A stretch of 47,469 bases of DNA from Actinomycetota bacterium (lineage in GTDB: Bacteria > Actinomycetota > JAICYB01). The stretch covers positions 1 to 47,469 of the forward strand of contig DATLNZ010000087.1 in assembly GCA_035536535.1 (NCBI GenBank). The letters run 5' to 3'. The notes beneath the pieces are model-generated. The model had not been told where the DNA came from. It did not search any database and was given only the letters and a program-made list of their open reading frames with translations. This document shows, in pieces, positions 1 to 9,182 of the stretch. Position 1 is the first letter of the stretch, and each line of letters opens with the position of its first letter. Made by a program: the position numbers and the translations under genes.

Positions 1-1
1 C

Positions 2-1447
2 CTGGCGCTTGAGGCGGGGCTGGACATAATCCCGTTGATCAACAAGTGCGACCTCGCGGGAGCCGACCCCGACCGCGTCGAGGAGGAGATCTACCACCTG
101 CTCGGCGGCGTCGAGGAGGGCATCCTGAGGATCTCGGCCAAGACCGGGCAGGGTGTTCCGGAGGTCCTGGAGGCCATCGTCGACAGGGTGTCGCCCCCGA
201 AAGTCGACCCCGGCGATGTGCATGCCCGCGGGCTGATCTTCGACTCGATGTACGACCCCTACAGGGGAGTGGTCAGCTACGTACGCCAGATGTCCGGGGA
301 GCTGAGGTCCCGGCAGCAGATTCAGCTGATGTCCACCGGCCACGTCGCCGATGTCATCGAGCTGGGGGTCCTGGCACCGGACATGAAGCCCACGCAGACC
401 ATCGGTCCCGGCGAGACGGGCTACGTCATCACCGGGATCAAGGACGTCCGGAAGGCCCGCGTTGGCGACACCATCACGATGGCGGCGGAGCCGGCCCCCG
501 ACCCCGTGCCCGGGTTCCAGGAGCCCAAGCCCATGGTGTGGACGGGGCTTTACCCCGAGGAGGGCGAGTACGAGGAGCTGCGCGACGCGCTGGACAAACT
601 CCAGCTCAACGACGCGGGATTCGTCTACGAGCCGGAGACGTCACACGCGCTGGGCTTCGGGTTCCGTTGCGGGTTTTTGGGCCTGCTCCACATGGAGATC
701 GCCAACGAGCGGCTGTACCGGGAGTTCAACCTCGACCTGGTCGTGACGGCGCCCACTTGCGCCTACAACGTGGAGCTCACCGACGGCTCCCGGCTGCAGA
801 TCCACTCACCGGCCGATCTGCCCGACCCCTCCCGGATCGCGGTGATCGAGGAGCCGTTCGTGAAGGTGATGTTGATCACGCCCACCGACTACGTGGGCAC
901 GATCATGGACCTGTGCCAGGCCAAGCGTGGCGAGCAGACGGCCATGGACTACCTGTCCACGGACCGGGTGGAGCTGCGCTACGAGATGCCTCTTTCGGAG
1001 ATCCTGTTCGACTTCTTCGACCAGGTGAAGTCGCGAAGCCGCGGGTACGCGTCGCTGGACTACGACCCCCTGCCGTACCGCTCCGCGGAGATGGTGCGGG
1101 TGGACATCCTGGTCCACGGCCAGCCGGTGGACGCGTTCAGCTCCATCGTCCACCGGGACCGCGCCTACCACTGGGGACGCGCGATGACCCACCGGCTGCA
1201 GGAGCTGATCCCGCGGCAGATGTTCGACATCGCGGTCCAGGCCGCGATCGGGGCCAAGATCATCGCCCGGGAAACGGTCAAGGCCCGCCGCAAGGACGTG
1301 CTGTCCAAGTGCTACGGGGGCGACGTCACGCGTAAGCGCAAGCTGCTCGAAAAGCAGAAAAAGGGCAAGGCGAAGATGAAGATGCTCGGACAGGTGGAGG
1401 TCCCGCAGGACGTCTTCATCAAAGCGCTGCGCGTAGAGGAGAAGTAG
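2..1447 (+). CDS. lepA: Elongation factor 4 (LepA), 5' truncated by window
   Basis: Ribosome-associated GTPase that acts during translation elongation (back-translocation/assembly roles are reported for the family). The reading frame is open from base 2, so the N-terminal ~120 residues with the P-loop lie outside the window; 481 residues of the usual ~600 remain. The G4 motif NKCD is seen at once (residues ~14-17 of the visible part), followed by domains II, III and IV. The LepA-specific C-terminal tail is clear: YGGDVTRKRKLLEKQKKGK, then a Lys-rich segment ending in QDVFIKALRVEEK. hemW starts 2 bases after the stop, so the two are probably co-transcribed. Confidence 0.97.
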   Translation: MALEAGLDIIPLINKCDLAGADPDRVEEEIYHLLGGVEEGILRISAKTGQGVPEVLEAIVDRVSPPKVDPGDVHARGLIFDSMYDPYRGVVSYVRQMSGELRSRQQIQLMSTGHVADVIELGVLAPDMKPTQTIGPGETGYVITGIKDVRKARVGDTITMAAEPAPDPVPGFQEPKPMVWTGLYPEEGEYEELRDALDKLQLNDAGFVYEPETSHALGFGFRCGFLGLLHMEIANERLYREFNLDLVVTAPTCAYNVELTDGSRLQIHSPADLPDPSRIAVIEEPFVKVMLITPTDYVGTIMDLCQAKRGEQTAMDYLSTDRVELRYEMPLSEILFDFFDQVKSRSRGYASLDYDPLPYRSAEMVRVDILVHGQPVDAFSSIVHRDRAYHWGRAMTHRLQELIPRQMFDIAVQAAIGAKIIARETVKARRKDVLSKCYGGDVTRKRKLLEKQKKGKAKMKMLGQVEVPQDVFIKALRVEEK

Positions 1448-1449
1448 GC

Positions 1450-2655
1450 ATGGTCCGCCCGGCGGAGCGGCTCCTGCCCCGCCCGCGGGACGTACTCGGA
1501 GCCTTCGGGATCTACGTCCACGTCCCGTTCTGCACCCGGCGCTGCTGGTACTGCGACTTCAACGCGTACGCCGGCCTGGACCACCTGGCGCCGCAATACA
1601 TGAGTGCGCTCGCGGAAGACGCGCGGCGGGCCCTGTCGGCACCGGAGCCTTTCGGGGAGCGCCCCGTGGTGACCTCGGTGTTCTTCGGCGGCGGGACGCC
1701 GTCGCTGGTCGAACCCGGACTTCTCACGGCGGTCCTGGACGCGGTGCGAGAGTCCTGGCCGGTGGACCCGGGGGCCGAGGTGACGGTGGAGTGCAACCCC
1801 GAGAGCATCGACCGCGACAGGCTGCTCGCCTACCGCGCCGCCGGGGTGACCAGGCTGAGTTTCGGGGTCCAGTCGCTTGACGACCGGCTCCTGGCGTCCC
1901 TCGGACGGGTCCACGACGCGGCGACGGCGGTCGGGGCGCTGGTGTTGGCCCGAAGCGTCTTCGAGCGGGTGAGCGGCGACCTCATCTTCGGGGTGCCGGG
2001 CGAGGACGACCGGACGTGGAGGTCCAGCGTCGAGGGACTTCTGTCCCTAGGCCTCGAGCACATGTCCTGCTACGGACTGACCTACGAGGAGGGGACTCCG
2101 CTGCACTCCTGGAAGCGGCTGGGCAAGGTCGTCCCGGTGGACGACGACGACTCCGCGCGGCGCTGGGAGATGACCGACGACCTGCTCAGTGCGCGGGGAC
2201 TGCGCCGCTACGAGGTGTCCAACTGGGCGGTTCCGGGGCACGAGTGCCGGCACAACCAGCTGTACTGGGCGTGCGGCGAGTACCTGGGCATAGGCGCCGG
2301 CGCCCACTCCCACCTGGCCAGGCCGGACGGGTGCACCCGGTCCTGGACCGTCAAGTCGCCCGAGCGGTACGTCCGTGAGGTTTTCCGCGGGGCCTCCCCG
2401 GTGGCGGGGGCCGAGCACGTCGACGCAGCGGGACGGGCGTCCGAGGCCATGTTCCTGGGCCTGCGTCGAGCGGGCGGAGTGCGCTCCGAAGAGTTTCAGG
2501 CGCTCACCGGGTTGCGGCTGGAGGACCTGTTCCGTGCGGAGCTGGAACGCTGGTCCCGCGCGGGCCTTCTGCGGTGGGAGGAGACGGGAGCGAGGCTGAC
2601 GAGGCGCGGGACGCTTCTCGCCAACGAGGTCCTCGCCTCGATGCTGGCCGGTTGA
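1450..2655 (+). CDS. hemW: HemW-type radical SAM haem chaperone (CPO-like)
   Basis: Radical SAM protein of the HemW family, historically annotated as coproporphyrinogen III oxidase; HemW is known as a haem-binding chaperone that delivers haem to respiratory enzymes. The 401-residue length fits. The cluster motif is near the N terminus: CTRRCWYCDF, the CxxxCxxC arrangement whose cysteines bind a 4Fe-4S cluster. A GGGTPS glycine-rich SAM-binding motif follows, then VECNPES and SFGVQS, both typical of the family. The ATG start is 2 bases after the lepA stop; lepA-hemW-hrcA-dnaJ is a common gene order in Gram-positive bacteria. Whether it acts as a true CPO cannot be decided from sequence. Confidence 0.94.
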   Translation: MVRPAERLLPRPRDVLGAFGIYVHVPFCTRRCWYCDFNAYAGLDHLAPQYMSALAEDARRALSAPEPFGERPVVTSVFFGGGTPSLVEPGLLTAVLDAVRESWPVDPGAEVTVECNPESIDRDRLLAYRAAGVTRLSFGVQSLDDRLLASLGRVHDAATAVGALVLARSVFERVSGDLIFGVPGEDDRTWRSSVEGLLSLGLEHMSCYGLTYEEGTPLHSWKRLGKVVPVDDDDSARRWEMTDDLLSARGLRRYEVSNWAVPGHECRHNQLYWACGEYLGIGAGAHSHLARPDGCTRSWTVKSPERYVREVFRGASPVAGAEHVDAAGRASEAMFLGLRRAGGVRSEEFQALTGLRLEDLFRAELERWSRAGLLRWEETGARLTRRGTLLANEVLASMLAG

Positions 2656-2665
2656 TCCGGGAGGT

Positions 2666-2692
2666 TTGGCACTCTCAGTGTTAGAGTGCCAA
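2666..2692 (+). promoter_or_regulatory. CIRCE operator of the hrcA-dnaJ heat-shock operon
   Basis: A perfect inverted repeat, TTGGCACTC, 9-base spacer, GAGTGCCAA, lies 5 bases upstream of the hrcA ATG. It matches the CIRCE consensus (TTAGCACTC-N9-GAGTGCTAA) except for A to G at the fourth position, compensated in the other arm. HrcA binds CIRCE and represses until heat shock, so this is autoregulation. A -10-like hexamer TAGAGT (2682-2687) sits inside the element, so repressor binding would directly cover the promoter. Confidence 0.93.
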
Positions 2693-2697
2693 TCACC

Positions 2698-3723
2698 ATG
2701 ATCAACCACGAGGCCCCCCTCGACGAGCGCAAGGAGCGCATCCTTCGGGAGATCGTCGAGGCGTACGTCCAGATGGGCGAGCCCGTCGGTTCCAAGGCGA
2801 TAGCCGCGGGCCGCGACCTCGACGTCAGCTCCGCGACCGTCCGCAACGAGATGGCGATCCTGGAGCGCGAGGGGTACATCGCGCAGCCCCACCCCTCGGC
2901 CGGACGGATACCCACGGACAAGGGCTACCGCTACTACGTCGACAGGCTCGCTCCCGCGGTGGACGCCGACCCACAGGAGCGCCGGGAGATCGAACGCTCC
3001 ATGGCGGGTGCGCTGTCGGCCCTGGACGACCTTCTCATGCGGGCTTCCCACCTACTGTCGGACCTTACGAACTACACGTCGCTTGCGTCCGCGCCCCCGG
3101 TCAGTGAGGCGCGGTTGCGCCACGTCGAGCTGGTGCCGCTGGGTCACCGGCGGATTTTCCTGGTCATCGTCGGCGACGGCGCCTGGCACGCCGAGCGCGT
3201 GCTGGAGCTGGCCCAGGAGCCGGCTGAGGACACGCTGCGCAGGTCCGGCGAGGTCGCAAACCGCCTCGCACACGGGCTCGGCCTCACCGAGGCCGCGGCC
3301 GCCCTCGACAAGGCGGAGGGCTTGGACCGTGAGACGTCCCGGGTGTTGAAGGCGACGGCCCTGGCCCTGCGGACTGTCGCCAGCGACCGCGGAGGCCGCG
3401 TGTTCACCGGCGGCACGTCGCGGCTGGTGGTCTGGGAGCCGGCTCCTACAGCCCGCCGCGTCCTGGAGATGCTGGAGGAGGGGGAGATGGAGCCGCTTCT
3501 CCCGGAACCGGCCCCAGAAGGGGTCTCCGTGCGCATCGGCCGGGAGCTGGCCTTTGAGGACTACCACGACCTCAGCCTTATCGCGGCCGGGTACAGGTTC
3601 GGCCGCCAAGCGGGGACGCTGGGCGTGCTGGGGCCGACTCGGATGCACTACCCGTCGGTGATGTGCACGGTCGCGGAGGTGGCGCGGTCCCTTTCGCGTG
3701 CGTTGAGCCGGCTCGAGCAGTAG
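2698..3723 (+). CDS. hrcA: Heat-inducible transcription repressor HrcA
   Basis: Dimeric repressor of class I heat-shock genes; it binds CIRCE and is stabilised by GroEL in studied bacteria. 341 residues. The N-terminal winged helix-turn-helix is evident (ERILREIVEAYVQMGEPVGS, SSATVRNEMAILEREGYI, then SAGRIPTDKGYRYYVD, the family hallmark). A GAF-like middle and C-terminal domain follow, ending in the conserved LGVLGPTRMHYPSVM segment. The ATG at 2698 is chosen over an in-frame GTG at 2686 because the GTG lies inside CIRCE. No Shine-Dalgarno sequence sits at a suitable distance, so the mRNA may be nearly leaderless. The stop abuts the dnaJ ATG. Confidence 0.96.
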   Translation: MINHEAPLDERKERILREIVEAYVQMGEPVGSKAIAAGRDLDVSSATVRNEMAILEREGYIAQPHPSAGRIPTDKGYRYYVDRLAPAVDADPQERREIERSMAGALSALDDLLMRASHLLSDLTNYTSLASAPPVSEARLRHVELVPLGHRRIFLVIVGDGAWHAERVLELAQEPAEDTLRRSGEVANRLAHGLGLTEAAAALDKAEGLDRETSRVLKATALALRTVASDRGGRVFTGGTSRLVVWEPAPTARRVLEMLEEGEMEPLLPEPAPEGVSVRIGRELAFEDYHDLSLIAAGYRFGRQAGTLGVLGPTRMHYPSVMCTVAEVARSLSRALSRLEQ

Positions 3724-4821
3724 ATGGCTCGCGACCACTACTCGGCCCTCGGCGTGTCCGAGGAGGCGTCGCCCGAGGAGATCAAGCGTGCGTTCAGGTC
3801 GCTGGCCCGGCAGCACCACCCGGATGCCACCGGCAACGACCCGGAGGCGGCGGAGCGTTACAAGGAGATCTCAGAGGCCTACTCCGTGCTTTCCGACCCG
3901 TCCCGGCGCCGCGAGTACGACATGCAGCGCGCCGGCGGCTTTACGCAGTTCGGGACCACCATCGAGGACCTGTTTGACTCGTTTTTCGGCGGCGGGTCCG
4001 GGCGCAGGTCCGCAACGCGGCAGAGGTCGCGGGCGTGGCCGGGGGAGTCCATCGGAGCGCGCGTCTCCATGGACTTCCGCGAGTCCGTCTTCGGGGCGTC
4101 CAAGACGATCCGGCTGGACCGTCTGCAGCCCTGCCCGCGGTGCCAGTCGTCCGGATGCGAGCCGGGGACCTTTCCTCAGACCTGCGAGCGCTGCGACGGG
4201 ACCGGCGAGCTTCAGCAGGTGAGGCGCACCGTGCTCGGCTCGATGATGACCGCGTATCCCTGCGCCGCCTGCCGGCAGACCGGCTGGGTCATCCCGGACC
4301 CCTGTTCGAGCTGCCGGGGCGAGGGCAGGGCCAAGGCGACCGAGGAAGTGACCGCCCAGATCCCTCCGGGCGTCGAGAGTGGCGACCGCATGGTGATGAG
4401 GGACCAGGGCAACGCGGGTGTGGCCGGCGGGAGCAGGGGGGACCTGTACGTCGAGATAGCCGTCGAGCCCGACGAGCGGTTTGAACGCCGCGGTGACGAG
4501 ATCCTCACGTGGGTGGACATTCCAATGACCACGGCTGCGCTGGGCGGGGAGGTCACGTTCGAGTCGCTGGACGGCACGGAGAAGCTGAACGTGCCGAAGG
4601 GAGCGCAGTCCGGAGAGGAGTTCCGCATCAGGGAGCGCGGGATGGTCCGGCGCTACGGGGACCGGGGGGACCTGGTCGTCCACGCAAACGTGGTCACCCC
4701 CACAGGCCTGACCGACGAACAGGAGAGGCTGCTGGCGCAGCTGGCGGAGCTGCGTGGAGAGCCGCGAGGCGGCCACGGGATCCTCGCGGGCCTGCGGCGG
4801 GCTCTGCGTATGGAGGGATGA
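3724..4821 (+). CDS. dnaJ: Chaperone protein DnaJ (Hsp40, type I)
   Basis: Co-chaperone that delivers clients to DnaK and stimulates its ATPase. 365 residues. The J domain is at 1-70 with the essential HPD in QHHPDATGND, followed by a Gly/Phe-rich stretch containing FDSFFGGG. Four zinc-binding repeats occupy ~139-205: CPRCQSSG, CERCDGTG, CAACRQTG and CSSCRGEG; the first and third deviate from CxxCxGxG but keep the cysteines. The C-terminal substrate-binding domain is complete. The start codon directly follows the hrcA stop, as is usual for the actinobacterial dnaJ2 copy, so it is very likely under CIRCE control. A second dnaJ next to dnaK elsewhere in the genome would be expected. Confidence 0.96.
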   Translation: MARDHYSALGVSEEASPEEIKRAFRSLARQHHPDATGNDPEAAERYKEISEAYSVLSDPSRRREYDMQRAGGFTQFGTTIEDLFDSFFGGGSGRRSATRQRSRAWPGESIGARVSMDFRESVFGASKTIRLDRLQPCPRCQSSGCEPGTFPQTCERCDGTGELQQVRRTVLGSMMTAYPCAACRQTGWVIPDPCSSCRGEGRAKATEEVTAQIPPGVESGDRMVMRDQGNAGVAGGSRGDLYVEIAVEPDERFERRGDEILTWVDIPMTTAALGGEVTFESLDGTEKLNVPKGAQSGEEFRIRERGMVRRYGDRGDLVVHANVVTPTGLTDEQERLLAQLAELRGEPRGGHGILAGLRRALRMEG

Positions 4822-4824
4822 CGG

Positions 4825-5556
4825 CTGGGGCTTCACCATTTCTTCACCGACCCCGACGACGTGCGGGAAGGCCGCGTTGTCCTGCGCGGTGACGAGGCAC
4901 ACCACGCCGCCAAGGTGCTGCGCGTGCGCATCGGGGAGACGATCTCCGTGGCGGACGGATCGGGGCGGGTGATGGACGCCGTCGTCACCAAGATCGCGGA
5001 GGAGGGCCTAGCGGCCCGGATCATCCTGTCCCATGACCTCCGGGCGTCCTCGCCCGCCCTCGTGCTGTGCCAGGGACTCACGAAGCGCGAGCGGATGGAC
5101 CTTGTGGTCCAGAAGTCGGTTGAGGTAGGGGCCCGGACGATTGTGCCGTTCGTCGCACAGCGATCGATCGTCAAGTGGGACGACGACAAGCGCCGCCGCG
5201 CCCGCACTCACTGGGAGGGAGTAGCGAGAGCCGCGGCCAAGCAGTGCCGGTCTCCGTGGCTGACGAGCGTGGATCAGGTCGCCGACGGCCTGGACGCCGT
5301 CGTGGCGCAGGGTCAGCCGATGCTGGCGCTGCACGAGGAGTCGAAGCTCCACTTCCGCGACGCCCTGGACCCGGACCCCCCGGAGCGCCTGACGATCGTG
5401 ATCGGTCCCGAGGGGGGCCTGACCGGCGAGGAGGTGTCCGAGCTGGAGGCGTCCGGCGCCAAGTCCGTCACGCTCGGGGAGCGGATCCTGAGGACGGAGA
5501 CGGCTGGTCCGGTAGCCCTGGCGCTCGCGGCCTACAGCTACGGGATCCTGGGATGA
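4825..5556 (+). CDS. rsmE: 16S rRNA m3U1498 methyltransferase RsmE, probable CTG start
   Basis: SPOUT-class methyltransferase that methylates N3 of U1498 in 16S rRNA. The SPOUT knot motifs are clear: IGPEGGLTGEEV and LGERILRTETAGPVALA at the C terminus, plus LCQGLTKRERMD and KSVEVGA in the middle. The first in-frame ATG/GTG is a GTG at 4861, but the family-typical N terminus (LHHFFTDPDD, matching the usual HRFFVDPDD) is encoded upstream of it. The only plausible start between the in-frame TGA (4819) and that motif is CTG at 4825, preceded by GGAGGG (4812-4817) with a 7-base spacer. That gives 243 residues, normal for the family. The overlap with the dnaJ end suggests translational coupling. 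Confidence 0.93.
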   Translation: MGLHHFFTDPDDVREGRVVLRGDEAHHAAKVLRVRIGETISVADGSGRVMDAVVTKIAEEGLAARIILSHDLRASSPALVLCQGLTKRERMDLVVQKSVEVGARTIVPFVAQRSIVKWDDDKRRRARTHWEGVARAAAKQCRSPWLTSVDQVADGLDAVVAQGQPMLALHEESKLHFRDALDPDPPERLTIVIGPEGGLTGEEVSELEASGAKSVTLGERILRTETAGPVALALAAYSYGILG

Positions 5557-6014
5557 GCGATTTCAACCGCCGCCTCGGGGAGCACATCCGCCGCCTGCGC
5601 AAGCTGCAGGGACTGTCGTTGCTGGACGTGGAGTCGGTCTCCGGCAAGGAGGTCAAGGCCTCCGTCTTGGGAGCCTACGAGCGCGGCGAACGGGTGGTGT
5701 CCGCTCCACGCCTCGCGCGACTGGCCGAAATTTACGGGGTTCCGCTTCGGGCGATGCTGCCCTCGCCGCCGGGGTCCGGCGGGGGACCGGCGGTTTCGAT
5801 GTCCCTGGACCTGAACAAGCTCCAGGAGGCCGACTCGGCCGACGCACGGACCGTTGTCCGCTACGTCAGGTCCATACAGGCGCAGAGGGCGGAGTGGTCT
5901 GGCAACGTCTTCTCGATACGGGGCGAAGACGTGAGGGCGCTTTCGACCGCCCTGGACGTCACGCCCGAAGAACTGGTCCGCAGGCTCGACGAGCTGGGGG
6001 TGAGGCTGACATGA
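5553..6014 (+). CDS. BldD-like transcriptional regulator
   Basis: 153-residue protein matching the layout of BldD, the master developmental repressor of Streptomyces. It has an N-terminal XRE-type helix-turn-helix (residues ~5-70: LGEHIRRLRKLQGLSLLDVE, then ASVLGAYERGERVVS and LARLAEIYGVPLRAMLP) and a C-terminal domain at ~85-153. BldD binds a cyclic-di-GMP tetramer through RxD-x8-RxxD. Here the corresponding segment is R112-A-E114, eight residues, then R123-G-E-D126, so the first Asp is replaced by Glu. It starts with ATG overlapping the rsmE stop (ATGA) and ends overlapping hinT (ATGA). It may control genes by c-di-GMP, but the D-to-E change makes ligand binding uncertain. Confidence 0.85.
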   Translation: MSDFNRRLGEHIRRLRKLQGLSLLDVESVSGKEVKASVLGAYERGERVVSAPRLARLAEIYGVPLRAMLPSPPGSGGGPAVSMSLDLNKLQEADSADARTVVRYVRSIQAQRAEWSGNVFSIRGEDVRALSTALDVTPEELVRRLDELGVRLT

Positions 6015-6355
6015 CGGACTGCCTTTTCTGCCGGATCGTGTCCGGCGAGATTGAAGCCGACATCGTGCACGAGGGGGCCGAGGTCATCGCCTTCCGCGAC
6101 ATCAACCCCCAGGCCCCCACCCACATCCAGATAATCCCGAGGCGGCACGTGCCGAAGGTGGGCGGCTTTGTCGCCGAGCAGGATTCAGCGTGGCTGGTGG
6201 AGCTTTTCTCGACGGCGGCCGACCTGGCCCGGGCCGAGGGCCTGGAAGCCGGCTTCCGTCTGGTGATCAACAACGGGCCGCTGGCCGGACAGAGCGTCCA
6301 CCACGTCCACCTGCACCTCCTGGGCGGGCGGCAGCTGGGGTGGCCCCCGGGATGA
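6011..6355 (+). CDS. hinT: HIT-family purine nucleoside phosphoramidase (HinT)
   Basis: Small nucleotide hydrolase of the histidine-triad family; HinT enzymes hydrolyse AMP-lysine and similar phosphoramidates. 114 residues, the usual size. The triad is H98-V-H100-L-H102 in SVHHVHLHLLGG, and the N-terminal CLFCRIVSGEI motif is typical of bacterial HinT, with two cysteines that bind zinc in some members. It overlaps both neighbours by 4 bases, so it is translated as part of the rsmE-bldD-hinT-phoH string. Confidence 0.95.
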   Translation: MTDCLFCRIVSGEIEADIVHEGAEVIAFRDINPQAPTHIQIIPRRHVPKVGGFVAEQDSAWLVELFSTAADLARAEGLEAGFRLVINNGPLAGQSVHHVHLHLLGGRQLGWPPG

Positions 6356-7395
6356 CCGGCAGGGGCGGGAAGGGTCGCGGCCCGGCGATATACTCGCCCC
6401 CAGAGAGGAACTATCGGACGTTGTCGAACCGCTTGAAGATCATGGTCCCCGGCGAGACCCATGTGGTCGACCTGGTCGGCCAGAGAGATGAGCACCTCAG
6501 GCTCATCGAGGACTCTTTCGCCTCGGACATCCTGGTGCGCGGCAACGAGATCACCATCACGGGTCCGACCGAGGAGGCCGAGAAGGTGGCCTCCGTCTTC
6601 GAGGAGCTTCTCGCTCTGCTTCAGCGCGGCCATGTGCTGACCACCGATTCCGTCGGCCGAGCGGTGGAGATGGTGAAGTCCGATTCGGGCGACAAGCCCT
6701 CTGACGTCATGAGCGAGACGCTGCTCGTCACGCGGGGACGCGCCATCCGGGCGAAGACTCCGGGTCAGAAGCGCTACATCGACGCGATCCGCAGGAACAC
6801 GGTTGTGTTCTCGATCGGACCGGCCGGCACCGGCAAGACCTATCTCGCCGTCGCGACGGCGGTGAAGGCGCTTCGGGACAAGGAGATCTCCCGGATCATC
6901 CTCACGCGCCCCGCGGTGGAGGCGGGGGAGCGGCTGGGTTTTCTTCCCGGCGATATCGCCCAGAAGGTGGACCCCTATCTGAAGCCGCTCTACGACGCGC
7001 TGTACGACATGCTCGAGCCGGACCACTTCACGCGGCTGATGGAGCGCGGCACGATCGAGGTGGCGCCGCTGGCCTACATGAGGGGGAGAACCCTCAACGA
7101 CTCGTTCATCATCCTGGACGAAGCGCAGAACACGACACCGGAGCAGATGAAGATGCTGCTCACCCGCCTGGGGCTTGGGTCCAAGGCCGTCGTGACCGGC
7201 GACGTCACTCAGGTGGACCTGCCCGAGGGCCACACCAGCGGCCTGGTGGTGGTCCAGCAGATCCTCAAAGAGATCACCGGGCTGGAGTTCGTCCACCTCG
7301 AGCCGATGGATGTCGTCCGTCACAAGATCGTGCAGCAGATCGTGGAGGCGTATCACCGCTTCGACGAAAACCGCCGGCCATCCGGAGGCAGATGA
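6352..7395 (+). CDS. phoH: PhoH-like NTPase
   Basis: Cytoplasmic P-loop ATPase of the PhoH family, usually encoded next to ybeY and thought to act in RNA metabolism. 347 residues. The Walker A is GPAGTGKT (156-163) and the Walker B is FIILDEAQN, with GDVTQVDLP and SGL characteristic of the family. An N-terminal KH-like region precedes the ATPase domain (GNEITITGPTEEAEKV). The ATG overlaps the hinT stop. The biochemical role of chromosomal PhoH remains poorly defined. Confidence 0.95.
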   Translation: MTGRGGKGRGPAIYSPPERNYRTLSNRLKIMVPGETHVVDLVGQRDEHLRLIEDSFASDILVRGNEITITGPTEEAEKVASVFEELLALLQRGHVLTTDSVGRAVEMVKSDSGDKPSDVMSETLLVTRGRAIRAKTPGQKRYIDAIRRNTVVFSIGPAGTGKTYLAVATAVKALRDKEISRIILTRPAVEAGERLGFLPGDIAQKVDPYLKPLYDALYDMLEPDHFTRLMERGTIEVAPLAYMRGRTLNDSFIILDEAQNTTPEQMKMLLTRLGLGSKAVVTGDVTQVDLPEGHTSGLVVVQQILKEITGLEFVHLEPMDVVRHKIVQQIVEAYHRFDENRRPSGGR

Positions 7396-7436
7396 GCGTC
7401 GAGCCCCCGGATCACCCCCCACAACCTTGGCTGTGA
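7392..7436 (+). CDS. Possible 14-codon linking mini-ORF between phoH and ybeY
   Basis: An ATG at 7392 overlaps the phoH stop (ATGA). It opens a 14-residue frame (MSVEPPDHPPQPWL) whose TGA at 7434-7436 overlaps the ybeY ATG (TGATG). The geometry would let ribosomes finishing phoH reinitiate twice and reach ybeY without a Shine-Dalgarno site. Alternatively ybeY simply starts independently. The peptide has no recognisable relatives and could be chance. Confidence 0.3.
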   Translation: MSVEPPDHPPQPWL

Positions 7437-7911
7437 TGGCCGGCCTGAAGGACGTCTTCGTTGCCAACGAGCAGTCCGACGTCGACATCGACGAACGCCG
7501 GCTCATCCAATTGGCCCGCGTCGCGGCCGGCGAAGAGGACGTGGACCCGCGCGCTGAGCTTTCCGTCCTGCTGGTGGACCGTGAGTCGATGGCCAGCCTG
7601 AAGGAGAAGTGGCTCGGTGAGCCCGGGCCCACCGACGTGCTGGCTTTCCCGATGGACGAACATCCTTCCGAAGAGGAGCAGTACCTCGTGGGCGACATCG
7701 TGATCTGCCCGGACGTCGCCCGCGAGCAGGCCGAGTCGCAGGGGGGCACGGTGCTCGAGGAGGTCGAGCTCCTGCTCGTCCACGGGTTCCTCCACCTGCT
7801 GGGCTACGACCACGCAAAGCCGTCCGAGGCGCGTACGATGCGGCACCGTGAGCGCAAGATCCTCCAGGAGTTCTACCGCCACCCGGCCTCCGATCCTGGA
7901 CCGATCTCCTG

Positions 7912-7912
<1 letters not shown>
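7436..7912 (+). CDS. ybeY: Endoribonuclease YbeY
   Basis: Zinc-dependent endoribonuclease required for 16S rRNA 3'-end maturation and ribosome quality control. 158 residues. The metal-binding motif H116-G-F-L-H120-L-L-G-Y-D-H126 is intact. Upstream LSVLLVDRESMASL and GPTDVLAFP are family landmarks, as is LVGDIVICPDVA. The ATG at 7436 is preferred because the conserved N terminus (VFVANEQ) begins right after it. It follows phoH, the usual partner, and its stop overlaps the next gene by one base. Confidence 0.95.
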
Positions 7913-9177
<1,265 letters not shown>

Positions 9178-9182
9178 GCACG

